DNA from: Pygmaiobacter sp.
Lineage (GTDB): Bacteria; Bacillota; Clostridia; Oscillospirales; Ruminococcaceae
Direction: 5' to 3'
Assembly (NCBI GenBank): GCA_028689835.1
Contig: JAQVCK010000008.1
Location: 1-33,321, forward strand
DNA: 33,321 bases
The position numbers and the translations under genes are program-made. Positions 1 through 7,416 of the stretch are shown piece after piece; position 1 is the stretch's first letter, and every line of letters begins with the position of its first letter. A model generated the notes under the pieces. It did not search any database, was not told the DNA's origin, and was given only the letters and a program-made list of their open reading frames with translations.

Positions 1-704
1 TGCGCCTCTTGTTCGCCCTCTGTCACGCGCAGCCACACACAGCTTGCCCCGCTGTGGGCCAGCGTGTTTTGCAGCAGGTTGTTCAGCACGCGGGTGTACG
101 CGTTGGGGTCTAACCGCACAGGGTATTCGGTTTCGGGTATCTCAATTTCATACGCTACCCCCGCCGCTTCCAGCATGGGCACCCATTCTGCAATACTGTT
201 GCGGGTGATTTCGTTGAGGTCAAACACCCCAAAATGGTAAACCTGCTCGCCGGCATCCAGCTTGACCCATTCAAACAGCGACGTGACAAACTGTTTCAGC
301 CGGTGCGCCTTTTCTACCGCAACATGGATGTACTCGTCTTTTTCCGGCCCGGTCACCAGCCCGTTTTCCACCGCTTCTAAATAGCCCACCAGCGAAGTCA
401 GCGGGGTTTTTACGTCGTGCGAAAGGCTGGTCATCAGCCGCTTATACGCCTGCTCTGCCTGCTTTTGCCGCACCAGCCGGGCCTGGCTGCTGGAGGCAAT
501 TTCGTTGATGCCATAGCAGATTTGTTTTGTCATATCGCTTTCGCTTGCCAGCACGCGGCGGTTCAGGTTGCCGTCTTTTATATCTTGCAGTGCCTCTTTG
601 ATAATGCCAAGCTGCCGCCGGGCACCCAGCAGTGTGCGGGCAAGGTAGCCGATGACCAGCAATGCCAGCACCAGCGCCAAAAGCAGAGAATGGTTTATGG
701 TCAC
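1..704 (-). CDS. Sensor histidine kinase (5' part; C-terminus beyond left edge)
   Basis: Inner-membrane sensor kinase, partner of the adjacent response regulator. I translated it by hand from a GTG at 704, which follows AAGGAGG by 7 bases and lies two bases past the regulator's stop, so the pair is translationally coupled. About 234 codons are visible. There is one N-terminal membrane segment (about residues 6-22), then a linker, then the dimerisation/phosphoacceptor helix with SLSHDVKTPLTSLVGYLE (His about residue 96). The N-box RVLNNLLQNTLAHS appears just before the window ends. The catalytic G boxes would lie outside. With almost no extracellular domain it resembles VanS/small intramembrane-sensing kinases that detect cell-envelope stress; that role is inference. 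The kinase identity is secure; the ligand is unknown. Confidence 0.93.
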   Translation of the reverse strand, partial: MTINHSLLLALVLALLVIGYLARTLLGARRQLGIIKEALQDIKDGNLNRRVLASESDMTKQICYGINEIASSSQARLVRQKQAEQAYKRLMTSLSHDVKTPLTSLVGYLEAVENGLVTGPEKDEYIHVAVEKAHRLKQFVTSLFEWVKLDAGEQVYHFGVFDLNEITRNSIAEWVPMLEAAGVAYEIEIPETEYPVRLDPNAYTRVLNNLLQNTLAHSGASCVWLRVTEGEQEA

Positions 705-706
705 TT

Positions 707-1408
707 TTACGCCTCCTTGTTAAAGCGGTACCCTACCCCCCGCACGGTTTGAATGTAAAACGGGTGCTCGGGGTCCGGCTCCAGCTTTTTGCGCAGCTTG
801 CTGATGAACGCCATAATATTGCCGTCGTCAAAGGCGTACTCTTCCTCCCAAACCTGTGTGTAAATCTGCTTTTTCGTAAAAACCCGGCCCTTATTTGCCG
901 CAAGGAAAAACAGCAGATCAAACTCTTTGCCGGTCAGCTCTACCGCACGATCACCCACCGTAACAAGGCGGTTTGCCTTGTCGATCACCATGCCGGCCAG
1001 CAACATACACTCCGCCTGCGTGCCGGGCACCGGGTTTAAAGTGGTGTAACGGCGCACCAGCGAATGCACGCGGGCCAAAAGCTCGTTGATGCTGAACGGC
1101 TTTGTCAGGTAGTCGTCTGCCCCCATGCGCAGGCCGGACACCTTGTCATCCTCGTCACTTTTGGCCGTGAGCATCAGCACCGGCACATTGCTTGTTTTGC
1201 GGATATGCTGCAACACCTGGAACCCGTCAATATCCGGCATCATGACATCTAAAATAACCAGCGCAAGGCTGCCCGCGTTTTCTTCTGCCAGCCGTAGCCC
1301 GGCAACGCCGCCGTGGGCCATCAACACCGAAAGCTGCTCTTGCTCGACGCATTTTTTCATCAGCGCGCAAAGCTCTTTGTCATCGTCAATAATTAAAACA
1401 CTGTTCAT
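707..1408 (-). CDS. OmpR/VanR-family response regulator
   Basis: DNA-binding response regulator of 233 aa, first gene of a two-gene unit with the kinase. The receiver domain (about 1-120) has the acidic triad IIDDD, the phosphoacceptor Asp54 in VILDVMMPD, the Thr of LMLTAK and the Lys of DDYLTKPF. A C-terminal winged helix (about 135-230) contains ELTGKEFDLLFFLAANKGRV and the recognition region ending in VRGVGYRF. The start is placed at MNSVLIIDDD because AAGGAG lies 7 bases upstream; the reading frame stays open 23 codons further up without a ribosome site. Overall it is VanR/WalR-like. Its target genes cannot be told from the window. Confidence 0.93.
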   Translation of the reverse strand: MNSVLIIDDDKELCALMKKCVEQEQLSVLMAHGGVAGLRLAEENAGSLALVILDVMMPDIDGFQVLQHIRKTSNVPVLMLTAKSDEDDKVSGLRMGADDYLTKPFSINELLARVHSLVRRYTTLNPVPGTQAECMLLAGMVIDKANRLVTVGDRAVELTGKEFDLLFFLAANKGRVFTKKQIYTQVWEEEYAFDDGNIMAFISKLRKKLEPDPEHPFYIQTVRGVGYRFNKEA

Positions 1409-1521
1409 GCGTTTACTCCTTTGGCTATAGGGGCCCGCCCCGTTTTGCCCGCATTTTGTAGGGGGCTTTCGGCCCACTGGGTGCGCGGCACAACTGCCGG
1501 TTTTAAAGCGGTTGTAAGTTT

Positions 1522-1550
1522 ATTATATCCGGCCTAGTGGTAAGAAGCAA
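1522..1550 (-). promoter_or_regulatory. Sigma-A promoter for the two-component operon
   Basis: On the minus strand TTGCTT (1550-1545) and TATAAT (1527-1522) are separated by 17 bases, about 115 bases upstream of the regulator's start. The 1409-1709 gap between this operon and the next plus-strand gene is AT-rich and otherwise holds only a lone TATAAT-like box near 1612-1617 on the plus strand with no good -35 element. Confidence 0.6.
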
Positions 1551-1709
1551 AATTATTCCCTGATTTCCCCTTTTACTTTGCCATATATGGTTTATTCTGC
1601 GGTTTTATTTGGTATAATAAAATTCAGCGAAATTTCCAATGTTTTCAGATACCAGTCTAACCACAGGCAAAATATTTTTAAGTATGTAGCAAAGACAAGG
1701 AGATATAAA

Positions 1710-2009
1710 ATGAACACCTGTGAAACCTGTAATTTTTTAATGGATGACCATACAATATACACGCCAAAAGAATATCTTGCTATACTTGCCGATATGCAAC
1801 AATGCCTTAAACAGGGGGATTTTATACTCGTGGAGCAAACCTGTAATTTCGATGATGTATTAAAAAGCACTTGGTATTCTGACTATATTGAACATATAAT
1901 CCAATGTAAAAAATGCGGCAGCCAATTTGTTTGCTATGCTAATACCTATCATGGGTCTGCACGCTTTTATCGAAAAGACACCACCCCTCATTCACAGGCT
2001 AATATTTAG
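1710..2009 (+). CDS. Small hypothetical protein with two CxxC pairs
   Basis: A 99-aa protein I do not recognise. It opens with MNTCETCNF and carries a second pair, CKKC, near residue 68; the two CxxC motifs could bind one zinc ion or form a rubredoxin-like knuckle. The middle is acidic and aromatic (TWYSDYIEHIIQC). The ATG at 1710 follows AAGGAG by 7 bases; the frame is open 44 codons further upstream but lacks a ribosome site there. The gene is clearly more AT-rich than its neighbours, with many ATA and TTA codons, which suggests transfer. It ends in TAG just before a large inverted repeat. It stands alone, with no partner gene. Size and composition recall orphan immunity-type proteins, but nothing in the sequence proves that. 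Confidence 0.7.
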   Translation: MNTCETCNFLMDDHTIYTPKEYLAILADMQQCLKQGDFILVEQTCNFDDVLKSTWYSDYIEHIIQCKKCGSQFVCYANTYHGSARFYRKDTTPHSQANI

Positions 2010-2056
2010 GGCAAAGCAAATGGATAAGCTATTTATACCAAGGATGTTAAGTGCCG

Positions 2057-2106
2057 ACTAACCCCCTAGGATATAGCATTTTAGTGCTATATCCTAGGGG
2101 GTTAGT
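2057..2106. repeat. 22-bp perfect inverted repeat (CCCCCTAGG palindromic element)
   Basis: Arms 2057-2078 and 2085-2106 are exact reverse complements around a 6-base loop, with the core CCCCCTAGGATATAGCA in each arm. It lies between the orphan zinc-ribbon-like gene and the TetR-controlled promoter. It would fold into a very stable hairpin and may end transcription, but neither strand has the usual T-run directly after the stem. It may instead be a palindromic repeat element. Confidence 0.7.
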
Positions 2107-2128
2107 TATTAAAATTTCAGTGCCGCCC

Positions 2129-2180
2129 TTGACAAGCTAACATTTGTTAGTTATACTGTAACTAACAAATGTTAGCTTGT
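2129..2180 (+). promoter_or_regulatory. Promoter with two nested TetR-type operators
   Basis: A consensus promoter, TTGACA (2129-2134), 17-base spacer, TATACT (2152-2157). It is embedded in a perfect 22-bp inverted repeat (2132-2153 and 2159-2180). Each arm holds a shorter dyad: CTAACATTTGTTAG (2137-2150) fills the spacer and CTAACAAATGTTAG (2162-2175) lies just past the -10 at the expected start of transcription. This is the classical layout for a repressor that blocks polymerase binding. The third gene of the operon it drives encodes a TetR regulator, so autoregulation is likely (inference). Confidence 0.8.
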
Positions 2181-2195
2181 TTTGGAGGTATTCAA

Positions 2196-2609
2196 ATGAA
2201 TCTTTATTTTGGCACGGTTTCGGCTGCGTTATCTACTTTGTTGTTCGCTATAATTCTTGCTTATTTTGTGTTTACCGCTACAAGGCAGGCGCAAATGACA
2301 CACTGGGGGCGCCGCACCGGGCTGTTGGCCGCCATGGGGCTAGTGCTTTGCTGTTTGGTTGTTGTGCGCGACGGGTATGTAAATTCTGTCACCGCACTGT
2401 TTGACCCTGCTGCCGCCCCCGGCCTGCTGGCGGCAGACGGGTTTATTGCCACCCTGTGCTATGCCGGCGGGGCGGCAGTGGCCATAGTACTGCTGTTTTG
2501 CCTGCTTGCACGAAAACAACACCTGCGCAAAGGGGCTTTTTTTGCACTGGGCGGCGTCATTTTGCTTAAAACCTTACTTGTTGAAATTACAAGATGGGTG
2601 GTACAATAA
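2196..2609 (+). CDS. Four-helix integral membrane protein, function unknown
   Basis: A 137-aa hydrophobic protein with four predicted membrane segments (about residues 7-29, 43-60, 80-103 and 113-130) and short polar loops (RQAQMTHWGRR, ARKQHLRKG). GGAGG lies 7 bases before the ATG at 2196; the frame is open further up only into the operator. It is the first gene after the TetR-type promoter, and its TAA is followed immediately by the ATG of the flavin reductase gene, so the two are co-translated. I do not recognise a family. By context it may work with the reductase, for example as a membrane anchor or transporter for a stress compound; this is inference. Confidence 0.8.
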   Translation: MNLYFGTVSAALSTLLFAIILAYFVFTATRQAQMTHWGRRTGLLAAMGLVLCCLVVVRDGYVNSVTALFDPAAAPGLLAADGFIATLCYAGGAAVAIVLLFCLLARKQHLRKGAFFALGGVILLKTLLVEITRWVVQ

Positions 2610-3344
2610 ATGAAAGTCGTGATGTTAAACGGCCAAAACCATAAGGGCAGCACCTACCACATGGGCAGACTGCTGATTGACCAGCTGCCCGGCACGCCGC
2701 AGGTGACCGAATTTTTTTTGCCCAAAGACCTGCCCCACTTTTGCAATGGGTGCTACGCCTGCGTTGAGGATGAGGCCCGCTGCCCTTATGCCGAAGAAAA
2801 GGGCCGCATTTTACAGGCGATAGAGCAGGCCGACCTGTTGATTGTCACCACGCCAAACTACTGCATGGCACCCTCGGCCCCGCTGAAAGCGTTTATCGAT
2901 TTGACCTTTACCTGTTGGGTCAGCCACAAGCCGCGCGCGTGCATGTTTGCAAAGCGCGCCGTCGTGCTTTCTACCACGGCGGGTGCGGGTGCAAAGCAGG
3001 CCATCAAGCCGGTCAAAACGGCGCTAACCTGCTGGGGCATGCCCTGGGTAAAAAGCTGTGGCGTTGCCGTGCAGGCCATGAACTGGGCTGGTGTTTCGGC
3101 CAAAAAAAAGGCCGCCATTGAAAAAAAGATGGGCCGCCTTGCCAAAGCCGCGGCGCACAGCGGCCGCCCGCGGGTACCCATAAAAACGAAACTGCTGTTT
3201 TGGATGATGCGCAAAATGCAGCAGGCAAACTGGGGCAGCGGCCCCACGGAGAAAGCCTACTGGCAACAGCACGGCTGGCTGGGAAAGGAGCGCCCATGGA
3301 AGCAACTGCAACCACAAGAGAAAAAATTATCTACCACGCCCTAA
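2610..3344 (+). CDS. NAD(P)H-dependent flavin reductase, iron-sulfur flavoprotein-like
   Basis: A 244-aa flavodoxin-fold protein. The FMN phosphate loop is at the N-terminus (MLNGQNHKGSTYHMGRLL). The segment FCNGCYACVEDEARC has cysteines at 45, 48, 51 and 58, a CX2CX2CX6C spacing like the compact cluster motif of iron-sulfur flavoproteins (Isf); a related Cys pattern also occurs in FMN_red/flavodoxin_2 reductases without a cluster. TTPNYCMAPSAPLKAFID matches the flavin isoalloxazine loop. The C-terminal ~60 residues are basic and less conserved, and overlap the start of the tetR gene by 49 bases. It likely reduces a quinone, nitro compound or electrophile that is also the TetR inducer (inference). 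Confidence 0.85.
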   Translation: MKVVMLNGQNHKGSTYHMGRLLIDQLPGTPQVTEFFLPKDLPHFCNGCYACVEDEARCPYAEEKGRILQAIEQADLLIVTTPNYCMAPSAPLKAFIDLTFTCWVSHKPRACMFAKRAVVLSTTAGAGAKQAIKPVKTALTCWGMPWVKSCGVAVQAMNWAGVSAKKKAAIEKKMGRLAKAAAHSGRPRVPIKTKLLFWMMRKMQQANWGSGPTEKAYWQQHGWLGKERPWKQLQPQEKKLSTTP

Positions 3345-3916
3345 AACTGTTTGCCGCAAAGGGGTACAGCGGGGTGTCGATGCGCGAAATTGCGGCGGCG
3401 GTGGGCATTCAGGGTGCTTCGCTGTACAACCATTTTAAGGGTAAAGAGGACATTTTTAACGCCATTTTTGCCGAAATGACAAAGCAGTACGACGCGGCGG
3501 CGGTTATGTTGCAGGTGCCAATAGAGGACGCGGTGCCCGCCGCAGAGCAGTACCACAACATCAGCGAAGAACAGCTGTTTGAAACAGGCAAAGGCTTGTT
3601 TTCGTTTTTTACCCAAAACGAATTTGCCGTGCTGTTTCGCAAGCTGCTGGTGTCGGAGCAGCACAAATTTCCGCTTGCGGGGCAGCGGTTTCAGCAATAT
3701 TATTTAAACGGGCCAATACAGTTTCAAAGCGCCGTCTTTTTTGCTTTGCAGCAAACGGGTGATTTAGTGGAGTGCGATGCCGAGACCATGGCCCTGCACT
3801 TTTACAGCCCCATTTACTATTTGCTCAGCAAGTTTGATTTGGGCTGCCCTTATGACGACTGCATTGAACAGCTTAAAAAACACGTGCACCTGTTTTGCAC
3901 CTTGTACCGCAAATAG
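3296..3916 (+). CDS. TetR/AcrR-family transcriptional regulator
   Basis: A 206-aa repressor. The N-terminal helix-turn-helix spans about residues 8-52 with ALKLFAAKGYSGVSMREIAAAVG and GASLYNHFKGKEDIFNAIF. The rest is a ligand-binding helical domain with no recognisable ligand signature. The start at 3296 follows AAAGGAG by 6 bases and lies inside the end of the upstream reductase gene, in another frame. It is the last gene of the three-gene unit driven by the dyad-rich promoter at 2129, and is its probable repressor. It ends in TAG, which shows amber is an ordinary stop codon in this genome. Confidence 0.9.
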   Translation: MEATATTREKIIYHALKLFAAKGYSGVSMREIAAAVGIQGASLYNHFKGKEDIFNAIFAEMTKQYDAAAVMLQVPIEDAVPAAEQYHNISEEQLFETGKGLFSFFTQNEFAVLFRKLLVSEQHKFPLAGQRFQQYYLNGPIQFQSAVFFALQQTGDLVECDAETMALHFYSPIYYLLSKFDLGCPYDDCIEQLKKHVHLFCTLYRK

Positions 3917-3997
3917 CACGCTGCGTGCGGTGCGGGGCATAAACAGAAAATGAAAACCACCCTCGCCCGCCGTGGGCAGGGGCACAAAGGGGCCACG

Positions 3998-4516
3998 ATG
4001 AACGCCGCTTTTTTATTGCTTCCGTTTTTATTGATCCGCTTTTTACTGCTGGGGCTGCGCAACCGGCAGGCGCTGGCCCGCGTGGCTTTTTTTGCCCCGC
4101 TTGCCGGGGCAGAGAAGGCCGCTTATTGGGTTTACCAGCTTGCAACGTTGCTGCTGTTTGTCGGCCCGTTTTTTTTGACGGTGCAAACCGGCGGCGGTTG
4201 GTTTGCCGCCGGCATTCTGGTTTTGGCCATTGGGGCAGCGCTATGTGCCGCCGCGGTGGTAGACTTTGCAAAGCCCACCGAAAACGGGTTTCACCAGAAC
4301 GGCCTTTACCGCTTTTCGCGCAACCCAATGTACGTGGGTTATTTCTTTTACTTTTTGGGCTGCGTGCTGCTGACGAAATCCCCGGTATTACTGGCGGCAC
4401 TGGCGGCGTTTCAGGTGTCGGCACACTGGATTATTTTATCAGAAGATCGCTGGTGCGCCGCCGAGTTTGGGCAGCAGTATGCGGCGTACAAGGCGCGGGT
4501 GCGGCGCTATTTTTAA
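3998..4516 (+). CDS. Isoprenylcysteine carboxyl methyltransferase-like membrane methyltransferase
   Basis: A 172-aa membrane protein of the ICMT/phospholipid methyltransferase family. It has about four hydrophobic segments. The C-terminal signature has GLYRFSRNPMYVGYF followed by a hydrophobic hairpin and EDRWCAAEFGQQYAAYK, the family's SAM-binding Arg-Asn-Pro and Glu region. I prefer the ATG at 3998, preceded by AAAGGGG at 5 bases; an in-frame ATG at 3950 is possible but has no clear ribosome site. Bacteria lack prenylated CaaX proteins, so the real substrate, perhaps a lipid or small amine, is unknown. A terminator overlaps its stop codon, so it ends the transcript. Confidence 0.85.
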   Translation: MNAAFLLLPFLLIRFLLLGLRNRQALARVAFFAPLAGAEKAAYWVYQLATLLLFVGPFFLTVQTGGGWFAAGILVLAIGAALCAAAVVDFAKPTENGFHQNGLYRFSRNPMYVGYFFYFLGCVLLTKSPVLLAALAAFQVSAHWIILSEDRWCAAEFGQQYAAYKARVRRYF

Positions 4517-4530
4517 GCGCCGCATTTTTT
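4500..4530 (+). terminator. Rho-independent terminator after the ICMT-like gene
   Basis: The stem TGCGGCGC (4500-4507) pairs with GCGCCGCA (4517-4524) and is followed by six T (4525-4530). The stop codon of the methyltransferase lies in the loop, so the stem uses the last codons of the gene. Confidence 0.85.
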
Positions 4531-4626
4531 GCCCTTAAAGCGTACCTTCCCCCCTGGCCCGTACGCACTACCTATGCCGCTTGCAAACAAATTTGCCGTT
4601 GACCTGCCTATTCGCTTTTTATGGGC

Positions 4627-4655
4627 AAGACAATCCCCGCCCCATTTGCTATACT
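4627..4655 (+). promoter_or_regulatory. Probable promoter of the XRE regulator gene
   Basis: AAGACA (4627-4632), 17-base spacer, TATACT (4650-4655), 25 bases before the start codon. The -35 is a four-of-six match. Confidence 0.45.
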
Positions 4656-4680
4656 GTTTGATGAAAAGGGGGGGCTGACC

Positions 4681-5154
4681 ATGGACCAACTGAAGGTGGG
4701 CAGTTTTATTGCGGCACTGCGCAAAGAAAAAGCCCTGACGCAGCTGCAACTGGGGCAAGCCCTTGGGGTGACCAACAAAACCGTTTCACGGTGGGAAACC
4801 GGCGAGTATCTACCCGACTTTTCGCTGGTTGCACTTTTGTGCAGCACGCTGGATATTAGCATCAATGAATTTTTAAGCGGCGAGCGGCTGGCCGATACCG
4901 AATTCCGCGCACAGGCACAAAACAACCTGCTTTCGCTGCTGGCTTATGAAGCAACGCTAAAAAAGCGCAAAAGGCTGCGGGATTTTTGCAACGGCACCGG
5001 CACCGGACTGCTGATTTCAGCCCTTTACTCCCCCAATAATGCACAGCGGTCGGCCGTGATTGCGGCGGGCATTGCCCTGATTTTAGCCGGGTGGTATTTT
5101 GGGGCTAAGCTCGACAAGGTGTTATTGCCGCAAGGCAGCGCAGAAGCCCCTTGA
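4681..5154 (+). CDS. XRE-family regulator with C-terminal membrane segment
   Basis: A 157-aa protein. Residues about 8-62 are a Cro/CI helix-turn-helix domain with LTQLQLGQALGVTNKTVSRWETGEYLPD, followed by LDISINEFLSGERL, a pattern common to Firmicutes XRE regulators. A basic linker (LKKRKRLRDF) precedes a hydrophobic stretch (about 124-141, VIAAGIALILAGWYF), so the regulator is probably tied to the membrane. The start at 4681 has a G-rich ribosome site about 7 bases upstream; the frame is open to 4621. It is monocistronic between two terminators. Such proteins may sense envelope or membrane state, but no target is visible. Confidence 0.85.
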   Translation: MDQLKVGSFIAALRKEKALTQLQLGQALGVTNKTVSRWETGEYLPDFSLVALLCSTLDISINEFLSGERLADTEFRAQAQNNLLSLLAYEATLKKRKRLRDFCNGTGTGLLISALYSPNNAQRSAVIAAGIALILAGWYFGAKLDKVLLPQGSAEAP

Positions 5155-5182
5155 TTTGATACTGCTAGGCCCTCACCATAGC

Positions 5183-5240
5183 ACAAAGAAGAACAACAAA
5201 AGGCAAAGCAACTGCTTTGCCTTTTGTTGTTCTTCTTTGT
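5183..5240. terminator. Bidirectional terminator, 28-bp perfect inverted repeat
   Basis: Arms 5183-5210 and 5213-5240 are exact reverse complements with only two bases between them. The stem includes AAAAGGCAAAGCA / TGCTTTGCCTTTT, so on both strands a GC-containing upper stem is followed by T-rich sequence. It separates the convergent XRE gene and gpmA and should serve both. Confidence 0.8.
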
Positions 5241-5260
5241 TATCACTGTCACCTACGGCA

Positions 5261-6019
5261 TTAAGCTTTTGCTTTGCCCTGGTTTGCAACGCTTTGCATT
5301 TTAGCTGCGATGGCATCTGCATCGCCAAGGTATTCTTTGCGCAACACGGTAAAGTCAGGTGCAAATTCATACAGCAGTGGCACCCCGGTGGGGATATTCA
5401 CCCCGGCAATCTCTTCGTCGCTCAGGCCGTCAAACTCTTTTACCAGTGCGCGCAGCGAGTTGCCGTGTGCGGCAATCAGCACCTGCTGGCCCGCAAGCAG
5501 GCGGGGGGCAATTTCTTCTTTAAAATAGGGCACCGTGCGGGCAATGGTATCTTTTAAGCTTTCACCCAGCGGCAGCTGGTCTGCCGGTACCGTGCGGTAA
5601 GCGGGCTGCCCGTGCGGGTCGCGCTCATCCCCCGGTTGCAACAAAGGCGGGCGCACGTCAAAGCTGCGGCGCCAGATTTTCACCTGCTCGTCACCGTATT
5701 TTGCGGCGGTCTCGCTTTTGTTCAACCCCTGCAACGCGCCGTAGTGGCGCTCGTTCAGCTTCCAGCTTTTCACCACGGGTAGCCAGTCGCGGTCCATCTG
5801 TTCCAGTGCAAAATTTAGGGTGTGAATCGCCCGTTTCAGGGTCGAAGTATAGCAAATGTCAAATTCAACATCCGCCACTCGTAGTAGTTTACCCGCCTCG
5901 GCGGCCTCGCGCCGGCCGGTATCTGAAAGGTCGACATCCATCCACCCGGTAAACAGATTTTCTTTGTTCCACACACTTTCGCCATGGCGCAATAGCACCA
6001 GTTTCATAGATTCACTCAT
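5261..6019 (-). CDS. gpmA: 2,3-bisphosphoglycerate-dependent phosphoglycerate mutase
   Basis: Glycolytic enzyme interconverting 3- and 2-phosphoglycerate through a phosphohistidine; cytosolic. The N-terminus has [19 protein letters not shown] with the phosphoacceptor His, then [15 protein letters not shown], and the second catalytic His in [12 protein letters not shown]. Length (252 aa) matches the dPGM family (about 250). The chosen ATG at 6019 ([10 protein letters not shown]) follows AGGAAAGG by about 9 bases; in-frame ATGs three codons up and four codons down also exist. It is monocistronic with its own promoter and shares a terminator with the XRE gene. Confidence 0.96.
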   Translation of the reverse strand: MSESMKLVLLRHGESVWNKENLFTGWMDVDLSDTGRREAAEAGKLLRVADVEFDICYTSTLKRAIHTLNFALEQMDRDWLPVVKSWKLNERHYGALQGLNKSETAAKYGDEQVKIWRRSFDVRPPLLQPGDERDPHGQPAYRTVPADQLPLGESLKDTIARTVPYFKEEIAPRLLAGQQVLIAAHGNSLRALVKEFDGLSDEEIAGVNIPTGVPLLYEFAPDFTVLRKEYLGDADAIAAKMQSVANQGKAKA

Positions 6020-6102
6020 GATCGTCATCCTTTCCTGTCGGTTTGTTTATTTTGCCGGGGCTTGCGCACGGCAAAGACATCCCGGTTTTATTGCATACCT
6101 TT

Positions 6103-6131
6103 ATTGTAGAGTTTATTTTTGTACGCGTCAA
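6103..6131 (-). promoter_or_regulatory. Promoter of gpmA
   Basis: On the minus strand TTGACG (6131-6126), 17-base spacer, TACAAT (6108-6103), about 84 bases before the gpmA start. Confidence 0.65.
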
Positions 6132-6229
6132 GCCACAGCATGGCCCGCTAAAAAATAAAGTAACCGTCGCAACCCGCCGCACAAGGCCACGCCGCGGCGC
6201 TGTGCCCCCTTATTGACGCTGTTTGCCAC

Positions 6230-6259
6230 TTGTGGATTTTTACCCAAATTTGATATAAT
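6230..6259 (+). promoter_or_regulatory. Probable promoter of the diguanylate cyclase gene
   Basis: TATAAT (6254-6259) with an imperfect TTGTGG (6230-6235) at 18 bases. It leaves an AT-rich leader of about 80 bases in which I see no riboswitch-like structure. The 6020-6343 gap otherwise holds only the divergent gpmA promoter. Confidence 0.5.
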
Positions 6260-6343
6260 GCAAAGTATTAAAACAAAGACATTTTTATCTGTTTGCCATT
6301 TTGTTTCCCCTGCTTTGATCGTTAAGATTGGTGGTTGTGTAGA

Positions 6344-7333
6344 TTGTCTGAAATTCAAGTTCGGCTGTACAAGGCGACCCTTTTAACCGGCGTAATACTT
6401 TCTATTGCCTGCATATTAGAAAACCTACTTGTGGGTTTTCCACTTTCAATTAACTTAAAATGGGTATTGCTTTTATTATTATGCGACATTTCACTTTTCT
6501 ATGCAAATAACTGGAAACAGCGTGGCCGCTGGATGTTTGCGTTGTTTTGCTTTTTGATTTTTATCTTTCTGCCATTTGCGTTTTTTGACTCCGGCGGCGG
6601 CGACAATAACGTCATTGGTTATATTTTTCTTGTTCTAATCGGCATGACCTATCTGTTTGAGGGCTGGCGACGCATTTTTTTAGTTACCGGTTTAGTTTTG
6701 ATGTTTATGCTGTTGCACACATTGGAACACTTTTACCCTCAGCTGGTCATGGTATATCCTTCCGCCAGCCAGTTTTGGGACCGCTTGTTTCAAATCCCCA
6801 TGCTGCTCGTTATCTCGTTTTTAATTATTTTGCAGTTTGGTAAGGAGTACAAGCGAGTCAACCGCAAACTGCACGAAATGGCCAATTTAGATGTGCTGAC
6901 CGGGTTGTACAACCGGCGCAAGTTCAACACTGCCATTGAAGAAGCACTTACAGGCCAACACGGCAGTGCCTTTCTGGTGCTGCTAGACCTTGATAATTTT
7001 AAAAAAATCAATGACCTGTGCGGGCATGCGGCAGGCGATGCCGTATTACAGCAGTTGGCACAGTTTTTGCTGGGCGCCCTTGACGGCGGCCAAAACATTG
7101 TAAGCCGCTGGGGCGGCGACGAATTTGCCATTATTTATTATGGTGATGCCGCCCTGCTGAGGCAAAAGCTGGCCGCGATGAAAGCAGACTTTGCGGCCTA
7201 TGTTGCACAGTACAACCCCACAACCGACATCAGTTACAGTATTGAACCGATTGAAAACGCGGTGCAGGTAGACGACTTGCTGGTACGCGCCGACCACCTG
7301 CTATACGCCGAAAAGCTGCACAAGCGCGGCTAA
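6344..7333 (+). CDS. Membrane diguanylate cyclase (GGDEF)
   Basis: Makes cyclic di-GMP from two GTP. The N-terminal ~165 residues form about six hydrophobic helices, an integral-membrane sensor of no clear family. The GGDEF domain (about 180-329) begins LDVLTGLYNRRKF, has the metal Asp in LLDLDNFKKIND, and the intact active-site loop SRWGGDEFAII. The RxxD inhibitory site normally upstream of the loop is absent (GGQN there), so product inhibition is probably lost. No ATG fits; I place the start at TTG 6344, 9 bases after GGTGG, with TTG 6335 as the alternative. 329 aa. Monocistronic; a terminator follows. Confidence 0.9.
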   Translation: MSEIQVRLYKATLLTGVILSIACILENLLVGFPLSINLKWVLLLLLCDISLFYANNWKQRGRWMFALFCFLIFIFLPFAFFDSGGGDNNVIGYIFLVLIGMTYLFEGWRRIFLVTGLVLMFMLLHTLEHFYPQLVMVYPSASQFWDRLFQIPMLLVISFLIILQFGKEYKRVNRKLHEMANLDVLTGLYNRRKFNTAIEEALTGQHGSAFLVLLDLDNFKKINDLCGHAAGDAVLQQLAQFLLGALDGGQNIVSRWGGDEFAIIYYGDAALLRQKLAAMKADFAAYVAQYNPTTDISYSIEPIENAVQVDDLLVRADHLLYAEKLHKRG

Positions 7334-7350
7334 GCCCTTTTGCACAAATA

Positions 7351-7394
7351 AAAAACCATAGCGCCGTAACCAATACGGGCGCTATGGTTTTTTT
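7351..7394. terminator. Bidirectional terminator between the GGDEF gene and carB
   Basis: The stem AAAAACCATAGCGCC (7351-7365) pairs with GGCGCTATGGTTTTT (7378-7392). On the plus strand it ends in a T-run; on the minus strand the left arm supplies one. It serves the plus-strand GGDEF gene and closes the minus-strand arginine operon. Confidence 0.9.
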
Positions 7395-7416
7395 GTTGGT
7401 TTTTGCTGTGCCGGGC

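Noticed and set aside
2057-2180. Two adjacent palindromes as a CRISPR or integron attachment site
   Set aside because: There are no repeated units with spacers, and no cas or integrase gene. The second palindrome coincides exactly with promoter elements and TetR dyads.
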